A stretch of 64,000 nt of DNA from Caenimonas soli (GTDB lineage: Bacteria > Pseudomonadota > Gammaproteobacteria > Burkholderiales > Burkholderiaceae_C). The stretch lies in contig NZ_JABJVV010000019.1 of NCBI RefSeq assembly GCF_013155545.1, positions 38,111 through 102,110 of the forward strand, written 5' to 3'. How positions within the stretch are numbered: the first letter of the stretch is position 1; each line of letters begins with the position of its first letter. Under the pieces are notes generated by a model. The model worked only from the letters and a program-made list of their open reading frames with translations, ran no database searches and was not told the DNA's origin. The translations under genes were made by a program, and so were the position numbers. Positions 1 through 7,247 of this stretch are shown piece by piece.

Positions 1-1080
1 AATCCCCTTGCAGCCGGCGACGCGGTGCTGCAGGTCGCGCGCGAGCTCGGGCTCTCCCGCCTGCGGGTGGCCGTGGTGACGGGCGACGACGTGTTGCCCT
101 GGATGCGTGAGCATGACGTGCCCCTGCTGGATTCAGATCAAACCGTTCGCAGCCTGGATGGCCGGCTCATATCGGCCAATGCTTATCTTGGCGCCGATGC
201 CTTGCTGTCGGCGCTGCAATCGGGCGCCGATGTGGTGATCACCGGGCGGGTGGCCGATCCGGCGCTGTTCCTCGCGCCGCTGATGCAGCACTTCGGCTGG
301 AAGGCCGACGACTGGCAGCGAATGGGGCAGGGGATCGTGGTCGGCCATCTGCTGGAGTGCGCGGCCCAGGTCAGTGGCGGCTACATTGCGGACCCGGGCT
401 ACGTGGACGTGCCCGAACTGGCGGAGGTCGGCTTCCCCCTGGCCGAGGTGAGCGCCGACGGCCAGATCGTCATCACCAAGCTGGCTGGCACGGGCGGGCG
501 GATCGACCGGCTTACCTGCACCGCCCAGCTCCTCTACGAACTGGAAGACCCGAGCCGCTACCTGCAGCCGGACGTGGTGGCGGATTTTTCCGCCGTGCGA
601 CTGACCGAGCAGGGACGCGACCGCGTGCGTGTCGAGGGCGCCACCGGGCATCCGCGGCCTCACAGCCTGAAAGTGACGCTGGGCTACCGGGACGGATATA
701 TCGGCGAGGGTCAAATCTCTTATGCCGGGCCCGGTGCCCGCGCACGCGGCGAGTTGGCGCTGGCGGTACTGAAGCGGCGCCTGCAGCGGCTGGGGCTCGA
801 TGCGCTGGAGCATCGAGCCGAACTGATCGGCGTCAATGCCATGCATGGACCCGCACTGGGCGCGGATCGCGAGCCTTACGAGGTGCGGGTCCGTCTGGCG
901 GTGCGCACCGCGACTCGCGCCCAGGCCGAGGAGGTGGGTCGGGAAGTGGAAGCCATGTACCTCAACGGCCCGGCGGGCGGTGGAGGCGTGACGCAGTCGG
1001 TCCGTGAAGTCGTCGCGGCTGCCTCGGCCCTGATTCCGCGCGATGCCGTCGGGCCGGAATGCCACATATTGGAGTTGTGA
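1..1080 (+). CDS. AtuA-family protein (DUF1446), 5' end outside window
   Basis: The reading frame is open from base 1, and a GTG at 25 lies inside the conserved region, so the true start is upstream of the window. About 359 residues are visible; family members are usually 450-600 long. Seen: an N-P-L-x-A-G-D stretch at the very start, a VITGRVADPALFLAP stretch, a G-G-Y-x-x-D-P-G-Y segment and a glycine-rich tail (GPAGGGG). These match the acyclic terpene utilisation A (AtuA) family. The biochemical role of AtuA is unsettled; it is linked to acyclic terpenoid and other acyl-CoA catabolism. The next gene starts two bases after the stop and encodes the small AtuA-like domain that is often fused to or follows AtuA. 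Co-transcription with it is inferred. Confidence 0.85.
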   Translation, partial: NPLAAGDAVLQVARELGLSRLRVAVVTGDDVLPWMREHDVPLLDSDQTVRSLDGRLISANAYLGADALLSALQSGADVVITGRVADPALFLAPLMQHFGWKADDWQRMGQGIVVGHLLECAAQVSGGYIADPGYVDVPELAEVGFPLAEVSADGQIVITKLAGTGGRIDRLTCTAQLLYELEDPSRYLQPDVVADFSAVRLTEQGRDRVRVEGATGHPRPHSLKVTLGYRDGYIGEGQISYAGPGARARGELALAVLKRRLQRLGLDALEHRAELIGVNAMHGPALGADREPYEVRVRLAVRTATRAQAEEVGREVEAMYLNGPAGGGGVTQSVREVVAAASALIPRDAVGPECHILEL

Positions 1081-1081
1081 A

Positions 1082-1408
1082 ATGAAGGTGCGCGACATCG
1101 CAACGGCCCGTTCGGGCGACAAGGGCAACCGGGCCACGCTCAGCGTGATTGCCCGCGACCCGGCGGACTACCCGCTCCTGGAACGCGTGCTGACGGCCGA
1201 GCGTGTGCAAGCCCATTACCGCGGCGTTGTGCACGGTTCGGTCCAGCGCTATCCGCTGCCTCATCTGGGCGCGGTGCATTTCGTCATGAACGATGCGCTG
1301 GGCGGTGGAGTGACCCGGTCATTGGCCCTGGATGCGCACGGCAAGACGTTGGGCTTCGCCATTCTCGATGTCTCCCTGGATGCCGATCCGCCCTACGATC
1401 TGCCCTAA
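1082..1408 (+). CDS. Small AtuA-like ferredoxin-fold domain protein
   Basis: A protein of 108 residues starting MKVRDIATARSGDKGN. The ATG at 1082 follows the AtuA stop by one base, which indicates translational coupling; longer in-frame starts would lie inside the upstream gene. The R-S-G-D-K-G-N motif and the later NDALGGGVTRSL motif are typical of the short domain found at the C-terminus of AtuA proteins or encoded just downstream of them. It probably forms a complex with the upstream protein. The reaction is unknown. The next gene is a Bug receptor 31 bases downstream, so the three may share a transcript for uptake and breakdown of an organic acid. Confidence 0.85.
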   Translation: MKVRDIATARSGDKGNRATLSVIARDPADYPLLERVLTAERVQAHYRGVVHGSVQRYPLPHLGAVHFVMNDALGGGVTRSLALDAHGKTLGFAILDVSLDADPPYDLP

Positions 1409-1439
1409 ACTTGTCGTACAAGTTCAACAGGAGATCCCG

Positions 1440-2408
1440 ATGCGCCTTGCTTTCCGTTCCCTGGCCGTGCTGTTCGCTGCCGTGCTCGGCACTTCCGCCG
1501 CGCTGGCCCAGCCGTATCCGAACAAGACCATCAAGGCCGTCGTGCCTTTTGCCGCGGGCAGTGCCACGGACCAAATCGGGCGCGCATTCGCAGCCAAGAT
1601 GCAGGAAACGCTGGGGCAAACCATCATTGTCGACAACAAGCCCGGCGTCAACGGCATGCTGGGCGCCGATGCCGTGGCCAAGTCGCCACCCGACGGCTAC
1701 ACCATCCTGATCGGGACCAACAGCACCAACGCCGCACTCAAGAGCTTGATGAAAAAGCTCCCCTATGACCAGGACACCGCCTTCGTGCCGGTGGCCTACA
1801 TGGGTTCGGTGCCGCTGATCGTCGCCGTCAACAACGATGTGCCGGCCAAGACCTTGCGCGAGGTGGTCGATCTGGCCAAGGCCAAGCCGGACCATGTCAC
1901 CTTTGCCAGTGCCAGCACCTCGCAGCTGGTGTCCACCGAAATGCTCGCCGGCATGGCGGGCATCAAGATGACCAACGTCCCCTACAAGAGCGGTCCGGCC
2001 GCCATGACCGACCTCATCGGCGGCCAGGTCATGCTGTTCACCGCGGACTTCGCAGTCATGCTGCCCCAGGTCAAGGCCGGCAAGATCCGCGGCCTGGCCG
2101 TGACGTCGACCAAGCGCTCGCCGGCGATTCCCGAGCTGCCCACGGTCAACGAAGCCTTGGGCCTGAAAGACTACGAGCTGATCGCCTACTTCGCCGTGTT
2201 TGTGCCGGCGGGCACCCCGCCCGACATAGTCGCCAAGCTCAACCAGGCGGTGAATGCGGCGGCGCAAAGCAAGGACATCCAGGAGAAGTTTGCGGCCATC
2301 GGTTTCGCGGTCGAACCCGGAACGCCCGAGGCATTGGCCCAGCGCAGCAAGCTGGAAGCCGCGAAGTGGGCGAAGGCGATCAAGGACGCGAAGATCGAGC
2401 CGCAATAG
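1440..2408 (+). CDS. Tripartite tricarboxylate transporter (Bug) substrate-binding protein
   Basis: A protein of 322 residues. The ATG at 1440 is preceded by AGGAG. An N-terminal signal peptide ends near an A-L-A-Q site (about residue 25). The mature protein begins with Y-P-N-K-T-I-K and contains FAAGSATDQIGR, IVDNKPGVNG and PPDGYT, the recurrent Bug-fold signatures. It should be a periplasmic receptor for a carboxylate or related small ligand. No TctA or TctB membrane gene is near, which is usual for the expanded Bug families of Burkholderiales. The ligand cannot be predicted; the AtuA genes upstream suggest an acid fed into acyl-CoA metabolism. Confidence 0.92.
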   Translation: MRLAFRSLAVLFAAVLGTSAALAQPYPNKTIKAVVPFAAGSATDQIGRAFAAKMQETLGQTIIVDNKPGVNGMLGADAVAKSPPDGYTILIGTNSTNAALKSLMKKLPYDQDTAFVPVAYMGSVPLIVAVNNDVPAKTLREVVDLAKAKPDHVTFASASTSQLVSTEMLAGMAGIKMTNVPYKSGPAAMTDLIGGQVMLFTADFAVMLPQVKAGKIRGLAVTSTKRSPAIPELPTVNEALGLKDYELIAYFAVFVPAGTPPDIVAKLNQAVNAAAQSKDIQEKFAAIGFAVEPGTPEALAQRSKLEAAKWAKAIKDAKIEPQ

Positions 2409-2435
2409 CGACTCGAGGGCCGGCCTGGTGCCGGC

Positions 2436-3227
2436 TCACCACTTGTTGCGCAGTTCCCGCAACTTGGTGAAAACCGTCTTCGCGTCGGGCTTGTCCGGCA
2501 GCTCGGGAAAGTCTTCGCGCAGGCGGGCGATCACACCTGGGCTGTCCAGCCGCATGAAAGTATTGATCCGCTTCTCGTCGGCGAGCGTCGTGACGGTCGA
2601 CTTCGCCGGATCGTGGCCGGTCACCTCCGGCAGCATCGTTCGCGCCGCCGCGTTGCCCGGTTCGCGTGCCAAGGTGAATCGCAGGTTGTTCTCGATGTAG
2701 TCGTGGCCCGGGTAGACCAGGGTGTTGGGAGGCAACTTGCCCAGCTGCTCGACGAAGGTGGCATAGAGCGCCTCCACATTGCCGCCGTTATGCACGTTGC
2801 CGGCACCCGCGTTGAACAGCGTATCGCCCGAGAACAGGGCCGGCTGGTCGGTGTGCGAGCGCAGGCAGATATGGCACATCGTGTGACCCGGCGTGTCCAT
2901 GCACTCGAGCTCGACGCGCTTGCCGACCTTGATCACGTCGCCGGCCTTGACGCCGCGGTCGACGCCCGGGATGAGCCTGGCGGCGCGATGGTGCGCGATC
3001 ACCTTGGCGCCGGTGGCGGCCACCACGGCCGCGTTGCCGCCGATGTGGTCGTGGTGCTCGTGGGTGTTCAGGATCTGGGTGATTTGCCAGCCCTTGACCC
3101 GGGCGGTCGCCAGCGTCTTTTCATGGTCCAGCGGGTCGATCGCAAGGGCTTCCCCGGTGTCCGGGCAGGCCACCAGGTAGTTGAAGTTGCGCAGCGCGTT
3201 GCCGGTCCAGATTCGCTCGACAATCAT
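2436..3227 (-). CDS. MBL-fold hydrolase, hydroxyacylglutathione hydrolase (glyoxalase II)-like
   Basis: A protein of 263 residues. The ATG at 3227 is preceded by AGGAG; the longer frame to 3341 has no such site. The metal-binding T-H-x-H-x-D-H motif is at about residues 55-61 (H56, H58, D60, H61), followed by G-H-T, S-G-D-T-L and PGHDYIENN. This order matches the glyoxalase II (GloB) branch of metallo-beta-lactamases, which split S-D-lactoylglutathione. The C-terminal region (residues about 170-263) contains a substrate-domain-like PGHDYIENNLRF segment. It converges with the upstream Bug gene. Exact substrate is uncertain; other thioester or persulfide substrates are possible. Confidence 0.85.
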   Translation of the reverse strand: MIVERIWTGNALRNFNYLVACPDTGEALAIDPLDHEKTLATARVKGWQITQILNTHEHHDHIGGNAAVVAATGAKVIAHHRAARLIPGVDRGVKAGDVIKVGKRVELECMDTPGHTMCHICLRSHTDQPALFSGDTLFNAGAGNVHNGGNVEALYATFVEQLGKLPPNTLVYPGHDYIENNLRFTLAREPGNAAARTMLPEVTGHDPAKSTVTTLADEKRINTFMRLDSPGVIARLREDFPELPDKPDAKTVFTKLRELRNKW

Positions 3228-3391
3228 TGGGACTCCTGTACGTGGGCGACTGCGGACGATTGTAGGTTCCTCGCTTCCGAGAACTCCGCCAGGGTCTTCA
3301 GGGTCCAATGATCTCGGGCTCGGTTCGCCCGCGGCGGTCACACATGGACAAAGACAGTCGTCGATGGTCGGAAGCGTCGGAGGTCATTTCG

Positions 3392-3988
3392 ATGTTTCCC
3401 AGCTTTGTCTGGAAGACCAGGATCGAGCCGGGCTTGCGTGACGCCATGTGCTCGCCGATCCTGAAGGCGCTGGCCGACATGAGGCCAGACGCCCCCGCGC
3501 TCGAACCGGGCCAAGGCTGGCAATCGGCACAGGATCTCCATGAACACGAGACGATGCGGGAACTCGTTTCGTGCATCGAGCACTGTACGGCGAGCGTCCT
3601 GCGATTCCTGCGCATCGGGACCGAGGAGTGCGAGATCACAGGTTGCTGGGCCACCGTTCTGGCGCCCGGCGCATCCCACAAGCTGCACAGCCACCCCAAC
3701 AATTTTCTGAGCGGCGTCTACTACGTTCGCACGGGCGAAGGCGCCGACACGATCAATTTTCACGATCCCCGGAAGCAGGCCAGTGTCATCCGGCCGCCGG
3801 TTGTCGAACTCACGGCGGAGAACACGGATCAAGTCGTGGTTCGCGTGAGCGATGGCACGCTGCTCTTGTTCCCTTCCTGGCTGGAGCACTCCGTCGATGC
3901 CAACAGGGGCAATGACGAGAGAATCAGCATCAGCTTCAATCTGATGTTCTCCTCGTTCGCGCAGCGGCTCAGCAAGCCGCTGTGGTAG
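3392..3988 (+). CDS. Putative 2OG-Fe(II) oxygenase-like protein (TIGR02466 type)
   Basis: I chose the ATG at 3392 because GGAGG lies eight bases before it and the protein then starts M-F-P-S-F-V-W, as relatives do; earlier in-frame starts at 3344 and 3308 lack ribosome sites. That gives 198 residues. Motifs: LHSHPNNFLSGVYYV (metal-binding His and neighbouring residues), LFPSWLEHSV (second His) and R-I-S-I-S-F-N. These correspond to the core of the putative 2-oxoglutarate/Fe(II) oxygenase family. A first metal ligand of the usual HxD form is not obvious; H-S-H occupies that place. The target is unknown, and it has no operon partner. Confidence 0.75.
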   Translation: MFPSFVWKTRIEPGLRDAMCSPILKALADMRPDAPALEPGQGWQSAQDLHEHETMRELVSCIEHCTASVLRFLRIGTEECEITGCWATVLAPGASHKLHSHPNNFLSGVYYVRTGEGADTINFHDPRKQASVIRPPVVELTAENTDQVVVRVSDGTLLLFPSWLEHSVDANRGNDERISISFNLMFSSFAQRLSKPLW

Positions 3989-4051
3989 GGGCGCCAGAAA
4001 GACCCCGCAATAGGGCTACACTCGAAGCGCGACGGATCCCGGGAGAACACC

Positions 4052-4369
4052 ATGCCCGATATCGACCCTGAAAGTACCTTCCGCGGACTTCCCTTGACCG
4101 CGGAGCAAGACGCAGAAGTCAGGCACTACATAAAGAAGAAAGTGCAGCATGGCCAGCCGTGGGACACACCGGAGCTGGCGGCCATGCTTGAAGACATGCT
4201 GGAGCCCCCAGGCGACGTCGAAGAAGGACTCGACGCCACCGCTTCCGAAATGAAGGCGGCTGCAGAACGAGCGGCCGCTTCCGTCGACGAGGACATGGAG
4301 CCCATCGAGGCCAGTGAGGAGCGGAATGCCGCCATGGAATCCGAGGTTATGAAGGGGCCCAAGGTCTGA
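4052..4369 (+). CDS. Small acidic protein of unknown function
   Basis: 105 residues, start chosen at the ATG at 4052 after GGGAG. The N-terminal part has T-A-E-Q-D-A-E-V-R-H-Y and a basic I-K-K-K patch. The remainder is rich in Glu, Asp, Ala and Met and likely forms charged helices. No signal peptide, membrane segment or Cys is seen. I recognise no family. The codon use resembles its neighbours and the ribosome site is good, so it is probably a real gene. Confidence 0.65.
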   Translation: MPDIDPESTFRGLPLTAEQDAEVRHYIKKKVQHGQPWDTPELAAMLEDMLEPPGDVEEGLDATASEMKAAAERAAASVDEDMEPIEASEERNAAMESEVMKGPKV

Positions 4370-4401
4370 ATCCCGGACGGCGTGGGGCGCAATAAATCGT
4401 T

Positions 4402-4770
4402 TCAGAAACTCAAGCTGGCCGCGCCCGCTTTGAGTTTCTCGTGGATGACGCTGGCGCCGGCGATGGTCACCCCCTCGATCAGGTCTTCCTGGGTGTAGCC
4501 GCGCGCCTTCACGCAGGGCGGGCAGGCGATGATGGTTCCGCCGCGGCCCATGAAGTCCTCCATCAGGGTCTTCAGCGGATCCAGCGGCGGCACATGCGTT
4601 ATCTCGACGCTGCGGCGCCGGACCAGATCCACGGCCGAGCTGGTGAGAAAGGCGCAGACCTTGAGGCCGGAGGTGATGCCGCCGCAAGCGATGGTGAAGG
4701 CGACGGAGGAGAGCTCGTGGTCGGCTCCGCGGGTCATCAGGATGACAAGTTCTCGATTTTCCGGGGTCAT
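4402..4770 (-). CDS. DsrE-family protein
   Basis: 122 residues from the ATG at 4770, which follows AAGGAG. It starts with MTPENRELVILMTRG and contains two cysteine-bearing stretches, ACGGI (about residue 30) and ACPPCVKARGY (about residue 82), with a CPPC pair. It fits the small DsrE/DsrF-like fold, whose members handle sulfur or persulfide or have unknown roles. It is divergent from an AraC regulator 133 bases away, which may control it. Confidence 0.8.
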   Translation of the reverse strand: MTPENRELVILMTRGADHELSSVAFTIACGGITSGLKVCAFLTSSAVDLVRRRSVEITHVPPLDPLKTLMEDFMGRGGTIIACPPCVKARGYTQEDLIEGVTIAGASVIHEKLKAGAASLSF

Positions 4771-4903
4771 GGGGTGCTCCTTCGCGTGGGCGTTGATAAT
4801 TGCAACGGATTGATGATGCGCGCCAGGACGCGGGGAAAGCCTGTCCCGCCGTCCTGAATTGATGACCGAAACGCCGCTGCCGGGCTGACAGGGAGAATCG
4901 CCG

Positions 4904-5863
4904 ATGGACGTGCTGTCCGATGTGCTGCAGATGATCCGCCTGGAGGGCGCACTGTTCCTCAACGGCGAATTCCATGAACCCTGGTGTGTGAGCGCGCCAC
5001 GGGGCTCGGACTTCGCGAGCATTCTTTGCCCCGGGGCCGAGAATTTGGCCATTCTCCACATGGTGCTGGAAGGGCGCTGTTGGATACAGCTGCACGACGG
5101 CGAAGCGATGGCGCTGGAAGCCGGTGACGTGGTGGTGATGCCGCACGGCGACTCCCACCTCATCGGCAGTGGTTTGCGGCATGCGCCCATGGACCTCGAC
5201 CATGTCGTGCAAGTCAAGCTACCTGATCTCAACCTCATTCGCTATGGCGGCGACGGCGATCGGACGGTGGTCGTGTGCGGCTGGTTCGCCTATGAGCGCG
5301 GGGCGTCCAATCCGCTCGCGGCGGCGCTTCCGAAGATTTTCCGTTCCCAGGTGCGGCAGCGTCCTTCCGGCGCCTGGATCGAGCAGTCGATCCGCTTTGC
5401 GCTGGGCGAAGCCGCTTCGGGCCGGCCCGGATCGACAGCCGTCGCGGCCAAGGTGGCCGAATCGCTGTTTGTCGAAGCGCTGCGCGGCTACATCGAAACG
5501 GTGCCTGCGCGGGAACGCGGCTGGCTGGCGGGCCTGCGCGACCCGCAGGTCGGGCGCTGCCTGGCCCTGATGCACGGCCAGCCCGCGCGCGACTGGTCGC
5601 TGGAGGCCTTGGCCCAGGAGGCCCACAGTTCGCGCAGCGTCCTGGCCGAGCGTTTCAGCGAGCTCGTGGGCATGCCGCCCATGCAATACCTGAAGCGCTG
5701 GCGGCTGGCCGTCGCGGCGCGCTTGCTGTGCAATGAGCGCAGCAGCATCATTCGCGTGGCCGAGGCCGTGGGCTACGAGTCGGAAGCATCGTTCAGCCGC
5801 GCATTCAAGACCGAGTACGGCGTTGCGCCCGGGCTCTGGCGCAGTGGCGCGGCGCTACGGTGA
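4904..5863 (+). CDS. AraC-family transcriptional regulator with N-terminal cupin
   Basis: 319 residues. Residues about 15-200 form a cupin-like sensor (EAGDVVVMPHGDSHLIG). The C-terminal 100 residues carry the two AraC helix-turn-helix units, with W-S-L-E-A-L-A and GYESEASFSRAFK followed by G-V-A-P-G-L-W. The domain order matches the cupin_6-type AraC group. The gene diverges from the DsrE gene, so autoregulation or control of dsrE is a reasonable inference. Its stop overlaps the end of a convergent gene by nine bases. Confidence 0.9.
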   Translation: MDVLSDVLQMIRLEGALFLNGEFHEPWCVSAPRGSDFASILCPGAENLAILHMVLEGRCWIQLHDGEAMALEAGDVVVMPHGDSHLIGSGLRHAPMDLDHVVQVKLPDLNLIRYGGDGDRTVVVCGWFAYERGASNPLAAALPKIFRSQVRQRPSGAWIEQSIRFALGEAASGRPGSTAVAAKVAESLFVEALRGYIETVPARERGWLAGLRDPQVGRCLALMHGQPARDWSLEALAQEAHSSRSVLAERFSELVGMPPMQYLKRWRLAVAARLLCNERSSIIRVAEAVGYESEASFSRAFKTEYGVAPGLWRSGAALR

Positions 5864-6202
5864 TGCTGGCCGCAGGCACTTGCCGCGTGCGCTCTGGATC
5901 GCGGTGCTGTGTTTTTGCCGCAAGGCGGCCAGGCCGGCTGCCTTGGGTTGGGGTGGCGTGGGCTTGGCGATCGCCAGCAGCAACTGGGCGTGGCGCATCA
6001 CCACCTGGACGAGGTCCTCGGAAAACTGCGGCAACGCCGCCATGAGATTGCGCAGGTTGTCGAAGTCGGCGTTGACCGCACGGTAGAGCTCGCGATCGAA
6101 CCAGGAGCCCAGCAATTCATCCCAGCTGGCCTGGTAACGCTCCAGCGCCGCAGCGACAAGGAGTTCACGGACGTTCGAATTGGGGAAGTAGGTGTACTGC
6201 AT
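5855..6202 (-). CDS. Hypothetical helical protein
   Basis: 115 residues from the ATG at 6202. A GTG at 6238 would add 12 residues. Neither start has a clear ribosome site, so the start is uncertain. The sequence looks largely helical (SWDELLGSWFDRELYRAV, LVQVVMRHAQLLLAI) with a Pro/Lys-rich linker near residue 93. No cofactor or membrane motif is seen and I recognise no family. It overlaps the AraC gene tail by nine bases, end to end. Confidence 0.5.
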   Translation of the reverse strand: MQYTYFPNSNVRELLVAAALERYQASWDELLGSWFDRELYRAVNADFDNLRNLMAALPQFSEDLVQVVMRHAQLLLAIAKPTPPQPKAAGLAALRQKHSTAIQSARGKCLRPASP

Positions 6203-6313
6203 GCCGCGAACTGTAAGGGTCAACGACAAACGATTCACGTCATCAACAAGACGTTACGCGCCGCAGCAGTAACCTCATCGTTCACGTCCAATGAAGCGAC
6301 GAGGCCAGGAGTC

Positions 6314-6661
6314 TTACTTCTGCCTGGACTTCCAGTTGTTGTAAGCCTCATCCATGCGGACTTGACGAGCCTGGTCCTGCTGGGTTGCGCCCGGGGCGCC
6401 CATGCTGCGCGTGTCGTTGGTGGCCGACTTGTCGGTGCCCGTGGCCTTGGAGACCTTGTGGCCGGCACTGCGCATCTGGTCGCCCATACGGTGGAAGGCA
6501 CGCTTGGTCTTGGCGCCCAGGCCCTCGCCCTTGGCTTGGGACCGGTTTTCGGCGACGACAGCGCCGCGCTTGCTGCTATCGGCAGAGCTTGTGGCGGCTT
6601 GCGCGGAGAAGGCCACGCCGCAGGCGAGCGCAACGACGGTGATCAAAGCTGGGATCTTCAT
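6314..6661 (-). CDS. Small secreted basic protein of unknown function
   Basis: 115 residues. The ATG at 6661 is preceded by a GGGGA site. A signal peptide spans residues 1-22 (hydrophobic core ending in FSAQA). The mature part is hydrophilic and rich in Ser, Lys, Arg, Gln and Ala with low complexity, containing K-T-K-R-A-F-H-R-M-G and G-A-P-G-A-T. No catalytic motif. Likely a periplasmic protein. It diverges from the Mut7-C gene. Confidence 0.75.
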   Translation of the reverse strand: MKIPALITVVALACGVAFSAQAATSSADSSKRGAVVAENRSQAKGEGLGAKTKRAFHRMGDQMRSAGHKVSKATGTDKSATNDTRSMGAPGATQQDQARQVRMDEAYNNWKSRQK

Positions 6662-6754
6662 TCGGTTCCCCTTGAGGAAAATAGGTGTCCTTTCATAACG
6701 AAACAGTCCCTGCTCGTGCTGTCGGACAAGCTTGCGGCCGCACGTAGGAATGCA

Positions 6755-7240
6755 ATGGCCCAGACCACCACGCCTCGTTTCGCCGCCGATGCCATGCTTG
6801 GCCGGCTGGCGCGCTGGATGCGGGTGCTGGGCTTCGACACCACCTACGACGCTGAGCTTGCCGATCCCGACCTGGTGCGGCTGGCGAAAGACGAGGGACG
6901 GGTCCTGCTCACGCGCGACAGGCATCTATTACGGGAACTGCGGCCCCGGCTTGCTCACGAAATTCGCCAGGACGCACCGCTGGAGCAACTGCGGGAACTG
7001 GTCACTGCGCTGGATCTTGCGGCGCCGGCGGAGCTTTTCACTCGCTGCATGCTTTGCAACACCTTGCTGCCGCCGCCGCTCGACGAGGAAGCGGCGGAAC
7101 GGCTGCTACCGCCCGGGGTGCGCGGAATCCCAGGACCGGTGCGGCGCTGCCCTGTATGCGGCAGGATCTATTGGCATGGATCGCATGTGCGCCGCATGCG
7201 GGACGCGTTGGAGCGGGCGGTGCCCGGCTGGCTCATTTAG
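6755..7240 (+). CDS. Mut7-C RNase-domain protein with zinc ribbon
   Basis: 161 residues from the ATG at 6755, preceded by AGGA. The N-terminal half has FAADAMLGRLARWMRVLGFD and L-T-R-D-R-H-L-L, the PIN-like Mut7-C core with acidic residues. The C-terminal half has two Cys pairs (C-M-L-C and C-P-V-C), a zinc ribbon, and ends G-S-H-x-x-R-M. This is the classic layout of the Mut7-C family, thought to bind or cleave RNA; the bacterial role is not established. It converges with the subtilase gene, eight bases from its end. Confidence 0.85.
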   Translation: MAQTTTPRFAADAMLGRLARWMRVLGFDTTYDAELADPDLVRLAKDEGRVLLTRDRHLLRELRPRLAHEIRQDAPLEQLRELVTALDLAAPAELFTRCMLCNTLLPPPLDEEAAERLLPPGVRGIPGPVRRCPVCGRIYWHGSHVRRMRDALERAVPGWLI

Positions 7241-7247
7241 AAAAACG

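Noticed and set aside
133..1137. 334-residue open frame on the minus strand
   Set aside because: It lies opposite the AtuA gene, has no recognisable motif, and is a by-product of high GC content.
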